Source of the DNA: Didymodactylos carnosus
Taxonomy: Eukaryota > Rotifera > Eurotatoria > Philodinida > Philodinidae
Assembly: GCA_905250885.1 (NCBI GenBank)
Contig: CAJNOQ010001099.1
Coordinates: 1-35,941 of the forward strand
Direction: 5' to 3'
DNA length: 35,941 nucleotides
Each line of letters begins with the position of its first letter. Positions within the stretch are counted from its first letter, which is position 1. Shown here piece after piece: positions 20,601 through 29,699 of the stretch. Under the pieces are notes generated by a model. It was not told where the DNA came from. It saw nothing but the letters and a program-made list of their open reading frames with translations, and did not search any database. A program made the position numbers and the translations under genes.

Positions 20601-23600
20601 AACTTGTAGTTTTAGCTGTTTTTACAAATATTTTACCTTTGAACAAAGTGTATCAGCAACAAAGTGTATAATGATTCAGACTAACCTGGAAAATAATACT
20701 TCCGACTATTTACTTAATTTTGAAGACTTTTACCCGATACGGGTCTTGGCTCCGTAAAAAAGATTTTTTTTGGTTGCAGTCCCGTAGACCGCTAGTGATA
20801 AATGCAATAGTATCGTGTATATGTGATAGACTAAGTCAAATATGGATAGATTGAACAATAAAATAAGATCTAACCGCATGGATCGAAAAGTACAAAAATA
20901 AAGGAAGAAAGAAATAACTCGGAAAGTTAAACATACAAAAGGGAGGCATAGAAAAAAGCGTACTGATCTCATATGTTCTTACGTTTCTGAATGTGCCTAG
21001 ATTATATCGATATAAACCCTATACAGTTTTTAACAATAGTAAAACTGTGTTTCTCTAAAATAATCGTACATCGTTATATACTTTTATTAATTTAATTTTT
21101 TTTTGAAATATATTATCGAATACTCGATTCGATAACATGAAGACATTTTATAGTATTTGATGGAGATTTTTTGTCTTTCTTTCAGAGCATACTCTTGATA
21201 ATGTATTCTATTTGTTGAACATTTATTAAAATATTTCTTTTGTAAATATACACAATTATCTCAGTTAATATGTTGGGAACAACAGTCGAAATGATTTTAA
21301 AGTACACATGAATTGTTTCAGAATACGATTGAATTGAAATAAACTGACATTATTTTGCATAAGAAAGAGAGGCATAGGAAAAAGCGTACTGATCTATCAT
21401 ATGTTTTTACGTTTCTGAATGTGCCCAGATTATATCGATATAAACCCTACACAGTTTTTAACAATAGTAAAACTGTGTTTCTCTGAAATAATCGTACATC
21501 GTTATATATTTTTATTAATTTAAATTTTTTTGAGATATATTATCGAATACTCGATTCGATAACATGAAGACATTTTGTAATGTTTGATCAAGATTTTTGT
21601 CTTTTTTTTAGAATATATTCTTGGCAACCTATTCTATTTGTTGAACATTTATTAAAATATTTCTTTTGTTTTGTTAAGGATATTGATTATGAATTCAATG
21701 AAAATCAGCAGGAGAAAGCAACAGCAAAATCGAAACAATCAACCTCAAAAAATGAAGTCAAACAGGTGAAAATTTTCTAGTCATTTAATTTATTTTCTTT
21801 ATATACACATTTGAAAAGAATACGTTTAGATCAATTTGTGTCTAGTAATATCTTAAATTATCCCCCAAAAAAAAACCAATTGTTGATAATAATAAATATG
21901 TTGTTTCGTTTAGTCTGTCAAAACTAGTGTATCCCCCGTTCAACTACCAAAACCTGTTGTCCAACCTGTCACGCCTCAAATTGATTTATTAACATCCGAT
22001 GATTTTACTCCGTTTCATGAAGCTCCCATCACTCAACAAATAGACGATGATTTTGGACATTTTCATGAAGCAACAACGCAATCTGTACAACAGCCACCGC
22101 TATTTGTCAATAATTTGAATCCAACAACACCTAAAACGTATATACATTATGAAAATTCAAACAATATGAATTTAATATTTTTCTTTTCAGCACTCAGCCG
22201 GCTTCTAATCAGTTACTTTTTGATCCATTTGAACCGTTTTTATCTTCTCCATCGTCCACAAACAACGTCTCGCCTGCTTCCATTGTACAACCTTTACAAC
22301 CATCTTCCACTACTTCACCAATACAAAATTTTGATTTTTTCACATCGTTGCCATTGTCTCAACCGCAACAAGCACAAGTTCCACAATTATTCAATCAAAC
22401 ACAAACACCACAATTTAATGCTTTTCAACCGTCAACTCAATCTCCAATGATGTCGACCAATTCAAATCAGTTCATTCAAAGACCACAAGGAGGAATAATA
22501 ACATCTAACAACAGTTTCGACGTAAGTATAACTTAAATCTCTCGTTTAAATATTTAGAAATTATTTAATAAAATACAAAATTACAAAGAAAGAGAACGAT
22601 TGTTTCATCGTTCTGATACGTTTTCTTCCCAAACAAACACAAGAATAGTTTTGTTTTATACAATGAATTCATGACTTGACCACATAATTCTGCTACTGTA
22701 CATTTCCTAAACGACTAAACATGTAGAGAACAGAAACGTCTTAACGCTTTCAGCACACTTTTTTCGTCAATTTAAGATGTTACACAGCTCTGAACGTATC
22801 TTCGTTCAAAAATTATAAGAGAAACAAAATGCAAAAGAACCGTTTTCGAAATTAGAATATGCGGGCCGAGTTACATGACTAAGTCGTTCAGACATTTGTT
22901 TAAATGTAAAAACATTACCAATAACTGATATTGATACAGATGACTTGAGTGGTGTTAATCGTTGTTTTTGCAGTCAATTTCATTGCTAATTTTCAGGCTG
23001 CGTTCAAAAATAATTCTTCACTTCCGGTTCAGCAACAAGAACTTTCAGGGAAACAGGTTTGTTTTTTTGCTCCTTAATACAGTTTAATGATAATACTAAT
23101 GCTCTCAATTGCTTCTTTCAAATTGGGATTGCTCACAAATAAATAATAAAAACAATCTAAATTAAAAATTATGCGTGAAATTATATGTTTTTACATTCTT
23201 TTTATGATTTCTTTCGTTCTTTATTCAGAATACATGGAGTGATTTGAATGATAAATTAGACATCAGTTTAAACACACTTTCACCATACAGTCGTGGACAA
23301 AAACAACAACAATCACTTCCAATAAATCAATTAGCTAACAATGGTAAGTTGAAAGGAGTGATCCAAAATAGAGATGTGCACGGGGACTGTTTTCGTATCC
23401 ATACTCCACCACAAATCTTTTTTTTCACCTATACTCGACCCGAGAAGTTTGTACTCATGTTTTTCGGCTGAAGATGAGAAATTATCATTACGTTCTCAAG
23501 TAACTGTTTTTTAAAACTTCATGTATTTTAGCTAAAATCTTGTATGTTTTCACTAAACTTTTGTGGTTTTCCACTAAAATCTTCCAATTTTCGGGTAAAT

Positions 23601-24632
23601 AAAAAAGAACGAAATCTGTATCGGACAACTTCGTACCACAAAAAAGATAAAACTTAAATGAATGTAACGCATCCCTACTCAACCTTCGGGTCGGATTGCA
23701 CATCTCTAATCAAAAATAAATAAATTTTATGTTTTGCTCCTATCTCGCCTCGATTACATTCATGAGACTTTATCCAATGATAACGACAACATAATATATT
23801 TTTGAATAAGGTCCTTTAGAGTACTCGGGGTATGAGTACAATAATACATTTGGATACAGATACTGAAAGTCGTACATCACTGTTCTAATTCAAACAAAAA
23901 ATGTTGTTCTTTTAAACTTGAAGAAATATGCGTCAAATAGTGAGAGATTTTAGCGAGCTATGAAATAAATAAACATTGTTTTTGAAGAAAATTTTACGGT
24001 GATATTTTTTGAAGATAATTCGACTAAACGAATGTAACCGAGTCGTAATATAAGCAAAATAAAGTAGTCACTCATTTATTCTTTATCAACTGTTAATCAT
24101 TCGTTTTGACCTCTTTGGTATTGCAGGTTTTCAGAGTCCAACGAAAAGTGGATTTCCATCGATGAATGCTCAGTTATCTCAGCGTCCAAATACCAATACA
24201 AATCAAAGTAAGATGAATTCGAATTCATTCAGCTTGGGTGATTAAATAAGGGTGCTATTACGTAATTTTTCATTACTTTGTAGTAAAGTTTTTGTACTTT
24301 ACAGACAAATCCTTAGCTCAATGAAATATTTTTACTGTTTGTTCTCAATGAAAGAGTCTGAATAGTACGGAAATGTCTTATTTTGTTAAGTAATAATGGA
24401 TGTAAAAACATCGATTTAAACGAATCGATTTATATGATAAAGCTACAATTTTTTGTGCACTCTTTATATTTTTCATTCATTAAACTAAAATTTTGCTTTT
24501 GAACTGATGTTCTATTAGTATGAAACCAAAAGTATTATCTTAAAAATTTGCTGAACAAACTATTGACAATTGTTCTTGATGTTTTTGTTCGTTTTAGATA
24601 TGGGTGGTATTCGTCCACCGTTATTGAAGTAG
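14695..24632 (+). CDS. CLINT1: Epsin-related clathrin interactor 1 (epsinR), 13 exons
   Basis: ENTH-domain adaptor of trans-Golgi/endosome clathrin traffic; the family binds phosphoinositides, clathrin and the AP-1 gamma ear. Exons: 14695-14854, 15143-15264, 16392-16530, 16590-16721, 18028-18244, 19008-19113, 21679-21765, 21914-22137, 22191-22521, 22997-23056, 23229-23343, 24127-24207, 24598-24632. All introns are GT-AG and the frame is continuous for 602 residues (human about 625). The ENTH domain spans about residues 17-160: KVREMVDKVTNIVMNYTEAE, EATNDESWGPPG, MLWKRMF, NGGEKVVTSTREHLYDL and DHGKDQGIN, then QDDDRLRDERKKAK. The tail is low-complexity and Gln/Pro-rich. It carries a clathrin-box-like IDLLT (344-348), a DDFGHF motif of gamma-ear type (366-371) and FDPFEPF (406-412). 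The block NTWSDLNDKLDISLNTL (527-543) corresponds to the conserved TWSD...NISLDNL block of vertebrate CLINT1. About 13 extra residues precede the usual N-terminus. A good acceptor (TTCTTTTAG) lies 46 nt before the ATG. Read-through of the last-but-one donor would give an alternative short C-terminus. Confidence 0.93.
16314..16359. repeat. Two abutting perfect palindromes before CLINT1 exon 3
   Basis: AAGTAGTTTATAAACTACTT (16314-16333) is a perfect 20-bp palindrome. It is followed with no gap by ATAACATCATAT-AA-ATATGATGTTAT (16334-16359), a perfect 12-bp stem with a 2-nt loop. The pair ends 32 nt before exon 3 at 16392, where a branch point would be expected. As RNA they would form two adjacent hairpins. 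Confidence 0.7.
17506..17676 (+). other. Exon-like orphan coding block in CLINT1 intron 4
   Basis: This block has less AT than its surroundings. It is bounded by an acceptor-like TTTAATTTAG and a donor-like GTAAGC, and is exactly 57 codons long and fully open in the frame starting at 17506. It includes YIEITPELMEWSNRAEN and VKHAWGREAPLFCQFNCCYN. It does not fit CLINT1: joined to exon 4, which leaves one base over, it meets a TGA after seven codons. I do not recognise the peptide. One minus-strand frame is also open across most of it. It may be a captured exon, a poison exon or a transposon fragment. Confidence 0.35.
18591..18791 (+). mobile_element. tRNA-derived SINE with 11-bp target duplications
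   Basis: The 5' part resembles a tRNA: an A-box-like GTCTAGTGG at 18612-18620 and a near-canonical B box GTTCGAATCC at 18648-18657, followed by CGG. Spacing suits a pol III internal promoter, and the head is vaguely tRNA-Glu-like. About 130 bp of unrelated body follows, ending in a weakly A-rich GAATTAAAGTTTA. The element is bracketed by identical AAAAGTTCGTT at 18580-18590 and 18792-18802, as expected for LINE-mediated insertion. It does not fold into a complete tRNA cloverleaf, so a functional tRNA gene is unlikely. It lies in intron 5 of CLINT1. No second full copy is seen in this window. Confidence 0.8.
19480..19800 (-). mobile_element. Possible pogo/Tigger-like MITE fragment
   Basis: On the minus strand this part of CLINT1 intron 6 has repeated phrases such as TTATTATAGTGGACAGATC, CTATTATGGAGGGAT and CTATTATAGAGAGAGTTC. 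These recall the CTATAATGGACA-type ends of pogo/Tigger elements. I could not find a matching opposite end or a TA duplication, so the limits are approximate and the family is uncertain. The minus-strand open frame at 19484-19795 is not a recognisable transposase. Confidence 0.33.
20293..20794. mobile_element. hAT-like MITE with 8-bp target duplication
   Basis: The left tip is TAGAGGTCTATGGGAC and the inverted right tip is TAGCGGTCTACGGGAC (14 of 16 identical). The flanks are GTAATAAA at 20285-20292 and GTGATAAA at 20795-20802, an 8-bp duplication with one mismatch, which is typical of hAT insertions. There is no transposase; the frames at 20265-20549 and 20548-20757 are incidental. The element lies in CLINT1 intron 6. 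A sequence like the right tip (GTCCCGCAGACCG) also occurs near 10532, perhaps a decayed relative. Confidence 0.7.
20941..21243 (+). repeat. Intronic direct repeat, upstream copy
   Basis: This is the first of two roughly 303-bp direct copies in CLINT1 intron 6, offset by 426 bp from the second (21367-21669). Shared landmarks are GGCATAG, AAAAAGCGTACTGATC, AGATTATATCGATATAAACC, AATACTCGATTCGATAACAT and TTTATTAAAATATTTCTTTT. Identity looks above 90 percent. Confidence 0.8.
21367..21669 (+). repeat. Intronic direct repeat, downstream copy abutting exon 7
   Basis: This is the second copy of the 303-bp repeat. It ends 9 nt before exon 7 of CLINT1 (21679), so it supplies the pyrimidine tract and probable branch-point region of that acceptor. 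Copy 1 therefore carries a duplicate of a splice-acceptor approach and could host cryptic splicing; an AG after TTATCTC occurs 18-21 nt downstream of copy 1. Confidence 0.8.
23369..23708. mobile_element. hAT-like MITE in CLINT1 intron 11
   Basis: Perfect 12-bp inverted tips TAGAGATGTGCA lie at 23369-23380 and, reversed, at 23697-23708. The flanks ATCCAAAA (23361-23368) and ATCAAAAA (23709-23716) match at 7 of 8 positions, an hAT-type 8-bp target duplication. TAGAGATGTGCA is a classic style of hAT end. The 340-bp interior encodes nothing convincing; the frames at 23244-23471 and 23488-23703 cross the element borders or run antisense. Confidence 0.77.
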
Positions 24633-24716
24633 ATGAAATTGTTTGAAAGTTAATTTATTTTTATTTATTTATCTCTCTTCTTTAAATTTGTTAATTTATG
24701 GGAATAATCTGTTTAG

Positions 24717-24912
24717 CCAGCCATTGTTCTTGTTGAGCTTTGTTTTTACTGTACATTCTTCTTTTTCTTTCTTTCTGTTCTCTATTTTGATAGTGATTAA
24801 ACCCATCAACTGTATAATTTAGATTTCTAAACTAAATTTTGTGCAAAATCTGTGCAAGTGTATTTTCTTCTTTTCTGCTGAACAGTGATCTTTCTTCTTT
24901 TGTGCTGATTTT
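24717..24912 (+). repeat. 3' UTR direct repeat, copy 1
   Basis: First copy of the duplicated 3' UTR segment described for 24633-25560. It is more compact in its T-runs than copy 2 and starts at CCAGCCATTGTTCTTGTTGA. Confidence 0.7.
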
Positions 24913-24989
24913 CCGTCTCTTCTTTGCTAAATTTTAAAAAATGCTCTTTTATTGTGCAAAACACTACAATTTTTACTTATTATTACTAA

Positions 24990-24995
24990 AATAAA
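24990..24995 (+). terminator. Candidate proximal polyadenylation signal of CLINT1
   Basis: AATAAA about 358 nt after the stop codon at 24630-24632. It lies downstream of 3' UTR repeat copy 1. Confidence 0.45.
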
Positions 24996-25225
24996 ACTAA
25001 TTTATATACATGTGCTAAACCGTGATTATGTAAATGTAACATCCGTCCAAAGGATCAATGTCGATTAAAAACCTAATAGAATGCATATCGTTTTTTTCAT
25101 AGAGTTTTGTTTCTTTATCCTCTTCTTTCACATTGACATTTTTTTTTATGATCAAAAGTTTCAACGAGTGATATAACTCTTATCAATATGGAATCGCATT
25201 TGTTAATTATGAATTTATGAGATGA

Positions 25226-25402
25226 CCAGCCATTGTTTTTGTTGAGCTTTATTTTTACTGTAAATTCCATTTTTCTTTCTGTTCTCTATTTTGATATTGA
25301 TTATTAAATCCATCAACTGAACTATATTTTGTGCAAAATCTTTGCAAATTCATTTCTTTTATCTGTTAAACAGCCATCTTTTTTTTTTTTTGTTCTGATT
25401 TT
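25226..25402 (+). repeat. 3' UTR direct repeat, copy 2
   Basis: Second copy, with small indels and an expanded T-run near 25380-25391. It starts at CCAGCCATTGTTTTTGTTGA. Confidence 0.7.
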
Positions 25403-25490
25403 TTTATATGTATAAGTACCGATGTGTGATTCTTACCTTGTTGAATTTTTCTTCTTTCTATTGCTATTGATGAACATCAGTTAATAGTAC

Positions 25491-25496
25491 AATAAA
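25491..25496 (+). terminator. Candidate distal polyadenylation signal of CLINT1
   Basis: AATAAA followed directly by TTGTGTTC, a GU-rich element. Use of this site would place both 3' UTR repeat copies in the mRNA. Confidence 0.4.
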
Positions 25497-25909
25497 TTGT
25501 GTTCAGAAAATCCTACTTTTGTTCTCAAAGGGAGAAAACAAGTCAGAACGAATAAAATATAGAGATTTGAATCATCAATTTGACTGTTTGCAACGCTCAT
25601 TATGCACATATTCTACAATGTTATACATGGAAAGTCACACTCCTTGGGTATCGTGAGGACACTGTGTTCTTAGATACAGGTCTGTTCATCTTTCAAACAG
25701 AGAAGCAGGTGTATTCTAAGTAAAATTCATTGTGCATGAAACGATGCTCTATGTATAGATGTCGTGATGAGTTGATATTTAAATAAGTTTTCGCTTTACT
25801 ACTATCCAAATATAATGTGCGTGATTGCGACTTGAATACGAATCGAATTTTCGTCATCGTGTAGCCAAGACCGAGGCACGTAATAATATGCAGGAATCTA
25901 AATTTTTGT

Positions 25910-26508
25910 GTGGATCTCTGGAAAACCAGCTTATAGATCCAAAGTTTTACATCAAAATCTATCAGTTTTTTCCCATATATGGATAATTCAAGGTGTCGTC
26001 TACAAAACAAGATCCAAGCAACATCTCGAAAATCCATGGTTCGAGAGCTCCGGACGTTTTTCTTACAGCCTTGGGACTCCTCTGCCGTCAGGTTTGGGAC
26101 TGTCAGAAATACTCTGGTTTTTGAAAGGATTTTCAGATATCTTTCGAAGTACGAGAGTGTTTTTTACTATTTTCAAAAAAAAATCGTTTGAAGCAGGTAA
26201 AATAGAGTATATCTTGATATTCTGACATAACTTGAGTTAATCTTGGCTGGTTTATGAATTTTTGAATTTTACTCAAAAATAGGCAAAAATGGAATAATTC
26301 ACCTAATGTGCATTTTCACTAGGTTTTCGAAACTGTTTTGAAAAACAAATATTGCCACGAGATTCAGCATAATCGGTAACCTATGTTTTCGTTCATTTCT
26401 GACAGCCCCAAACCCAATGGCAGAGAAATCTCAAGGCTGCTAGAAAAACGCCCGTAGCTCCCGAACCATGGATTTTCGAGACGTTGCTTGGATCTTGTTT
26501 TGTAGACG
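25910..26508. mobile_element. Second-type foldback repeat
   Basis: Inverted arms lie at 25997-26110 and 26395-26508. They share GTCTACAAAACAAGATCCAA, TCTCGAAAATCCATGGTTCG and CTGTCAGAAAT in opposite orientations. The loop contains TAAAATAGAGTATATCTTGA and GCCACGAGATTCAGCAT. The left arm extends to about 25910, judging by similarity to the related copy at 32355-32850; the right arm stops at 26508. Frames here on either strand (25693-26037, 25908-26225) are repeat sequence, not genes. Confidence 0.7.
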
Positions 26509-27990
26509 AAAATCCGATCTCGATAACTCATTCCGTTCTCGAGTTATTCATGTCACAATATTTTGAAATGGATAGTAGTAATTGAACGAACACATATTAG
26601 TCAGAAAACTTTTTTCCATTTATGCTTGTATTGAAAGAAGTTTTCCTTTTCTTGTACTAAAATAGTTTTGACGTACTGAAAATTAACCTTTTAAAATTAA
26701 ATTAAAAGTAAAATAATTAAGAGTTCTTTTTCAAGATAGATTTTGCACGGAGGTGTCGCACTGCTCTATTGCGAACAGACGGACGAACATTTGTTTGTAT
26801 AACGCTAGACTTAACAGTCAAGGAAATAATTTTTCTTTAATAGATGCGCTCTACCGTCACTGGAATCTAATCTAAGAAATACTATACTTATCAATTTGCA
26901 TGGATCGATCGGGAAACTTGTTGTAGGGAGACAATAAGCTTTTTAGAGTGGTACATGCAGAGACATACTTCTATTCATAATTTTTCTGTATGTCTGAAGG
27001 TAACAGGCTCAGTGTAAAAAACGGGAAACAGAAAATAGAATCCCATTTGATTCTTGCTTAAATTTATAACTTTCATCCAATGGATTAGTTTCAGAGCAAA
27101 AATCGTATCTCTGCAGGAAATCTGTATATGATTAAATTAGTCATCGTATGACTAACCACATACTATTCATTATTTTGGCATATAGAGCTCACATTGCGTT
27201 CTCTGTAAGATGCTCTTTTTTCGTGATGCTGTTGATTATTTTCATATGTCAGTATTATTCTTTCGATTACTTTTGGCGTTTATACAGATACTATTAACGT
27301 GTTGGTATTTAATTATTGATTAATGTTATTAAACTTTTCTATTGCATTTTTGTAGTAATCAAAACCATTTTTGTTAAATGTGTTATCATATTCATCATTT
27401 GAATAACTAAGACATCAAACAAAACAAAATACTTTATTCGTTATTTTACGATATTCAAACCCTTTATAAATTTGATACCATTTTTAGCAGAAGTGTCTAT
27501 AATCTATTGTTGGAAAGTGCGTATTTGACTGATATGATTGTAACAGAACTATTCTTTTGATGTTGATGGGTCTTGACATGGATCTCTTTTGCATGATTCA
27601 GTTTTTGAACTTTTAATAGATATCACTTTATGAACAGATGGTGTTCACTTACTGCCCGATTCATCATTTGAATTGGTTCATAAACATTATTCCTTATCGA
27701 TTTGATAGCAGAGAAGAATGAAGTTTTTCAATTCTGTTTGTTTGTGATCCGAATCGTGAAAAGAGTTGAACTTGATTTTTTGCCTGTTAATATAGAAGAA
27801 ATACTGATGTGAGAACTAGTCACAGAACAATTGTACGGTCTTCACAACTATTTGTCGTAAACATTTTTTTTGAAATAATAAATAAGCTTACTTTTTCCAT
27901 CCATTCCTGGACACAATAAACATTAAAAACTTTTACGTCGTACAAAACAGTGTTTCTTCTAAGGTAGAAAACGGGTGGTCTGTCGGCAGA
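26509..27990. other. Gene-free AT-rich stretch
   Basis: I see no gene, structured repeat or recognisable element here. It lies between the foldback repeat and the LINE remnant. Confidence 0.4.
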
Positions 27991-28074
27991 TGTACTTGGA
28001 TATCTCACTCTGAACATATCGAATTATATATATACACACATAATATATATCTTGAGAGAGAAAGCCGCTGAGTA

Positions 28075-28365
28075 TGATTCGAAGAGCCAAGTGCTGTACC
28101 GAATTCAAAGGTTTCGGATGGATCTCAAAAGTGCTGTCAAACACTATGGCGCCGTTCTCATGAAACGTTTGGTTATTATATCCACCAGTTTTCGACACGT
28201 ATTTAGCACATCTTCAATGTATCGATCCCATTTTAGATTGTGTGTTAACAGATTCCCTAATGATTTAACTCCAGTGATACGTTTCAGAAGATTACTGCTT
28301 AGTATAGCGAACATGGTGTGAATAGTGGAGGCATTCATGGAGGACGGAAGCTTGTTGATAAACAA
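28075..28365 (-). pseudogene. LINE reverse transcriptase C-terminal remnant
   Basis: Two overlapping minus-strand frames read like the end of a non-LTR retrotransposon reverse transcriptase. Frame one contains VKSLGNLLTHNLKWDRYIED and VLNTCRKLVDIITKRF, matching the family pattern of LG followed by a short spacer, then W...HI and a CxK-type helix. Frame two continues with ENGAIVFDSTFEIHPKPLNS and VQHLALRIILS, matching the VQ..ALRI pattern. A frameshift near 28150-28200 separates them. The catalytic FADD region is absent. Inactive remnant. Confidence 0.55.
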
Positions 28366-28948
28366 TAGAAGAGTAAATGATCCAGACAGTGGCGTAACTA
28401 CGTGAGGAGGGAGCAGCGGGCCTTAGCCCAATGCGATTTTGAACTATTTCCATAGCTGAAAATTTGTAAAAAGGGTTTTTGGGACCCAATATTTGCTCGA
28501 ATTGCCATAGTGTGACCCAGTCGTTTCTTTTGAACAAATGGAGTTGGCTCAATGGTCAAAAACTCTTGGTGGACTCAACTGGACCCAAAAGCATCCCTTG
28601 ACGCATACCTGATGTCACAGCCACAAGTGAGCAATGAAACAAGTGATAGAATTGGTGAGTGGTCATACGTTTTAAAAACTCAACCGTGATCATATTACTC
28701 CTTGTTTGATTGCGTTATTGGGCATATCAAGTGTCATTGTAACTAGTATATCTTTGCTTTCTTTCCTACAGATACTTATAGAGGAAAATTTCTTAGGATT
28801 TTTGAATTTGGATATAACTGACAGCCGCTATTTCGTTTTTTAAGACCGAATTTCTTTGATAACTTTGTTACAAAACTTTTTGAATTTAGTGTGCGAAAAT
28901 TGCTACTGAAGATTTCCGCATTCTCATTAGCTGTGAAGAAGCCTCGTT

Positions 28949-29669
28949 TCATTTCCGTTTTAAATACCGAAAAGCTCTATTTTCTTGATCTTTTCCGTTT
29001 AATAAAATGAGCGAGACATGAATATTTAGACAAAAATTAATATGTTTTAACCATCCACTCACTGTTAGATCATAATCTCTGAAACGGAAAAAAATCTTGT
29101 CCGATACTGTAATCACTGTTTTTGAATTACGAACGAGAATAGGAAGATGTACTACAAGTGTATGTAATAAGGAAAAATTAGCTATTACAGTACCATGTAT
29201 AGATTTCTCCAAGGGACTGAAATGTCGAACGCAGAGTTTTTCCTAAATTTCTGGACAGTAAATATTGTCAACACACGAATTTCTTGTGGTTGTATTTTGG
29301 TAAAGGAACAAGTGAGAGGAAAGGTGCTGCATAATTTCTTAACACGTTCTGAAATAAATTTCGCATTGAGATCGCTTAGAATAATCATGTACTCATCATT
29401 TTCTACTATGCTGAGAAGTATTCAGTACTACGAGAAAAGTATTCAAACGCCTCAAAGTATTCGTTCAATTGTTTTGATGTAGGTATACGATAGTTATTGA
29501 AGAAGACAATGGCTTCATACGCGTAATAAAGAGCCACGGCTATAGACTCAAGAGTCCCTGATCTAGCTACAACACGGTGTCTAATATCATTTCTTATGCA
29601 AACAATAACTTCTCTTCTCCGCTCGTCATTTGCTCTATCTGTAATGTAATGAAATGAGCATTCCACCAA
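28949..29669 (-). pseudogene. LINE AP-endonuclease remnant
   Basis: Minus-strand frames read in order like an AP-type endonuclease of a non-LTR retrotransposon. EVIVCIRNDIRHRVV and FNNYRIPTSKQLNEYFEAFE come first (29669-29406). EYMIILSDLNAK follows in a second frame near 29395-29350, corresponding to the GDFNA motif with G changed to S. KNSAFDISV and then VVHLPILV, in place of the SDHLPI motif, follow near 29230-29130. At least two frameshifts and changed catalytic motifs show it is dead. It has the same orientation as the reverse-transcriptase remnant at 28075-28365, so the two are probably one element that has lost most of its polymerase. Confidence 0.55.
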
Positions 29670-29699
29670 TACTTAATCATTAACATAAAAATAACATTC

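Larger units (their letters stand above)
24633..25560 (+). other. CLINT1 3' UTR and duplicated downstream copy
   Basis: This is T-rich sequence after the CLINT1 stop. The segment 24717-24912 is repeated at 25226-25402, offset about 509 bp. Shared stretches include CCAGCCATTGTT, TGTTGAGCTTT, TTCTGTTCTCTATTTTGATA and TTTTGTGCAAAATCT. Candidate polyadenylation hexamers after the two copies (24990 and 25491) are spaced by a similar 501 bp. Confidence 0.6.
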
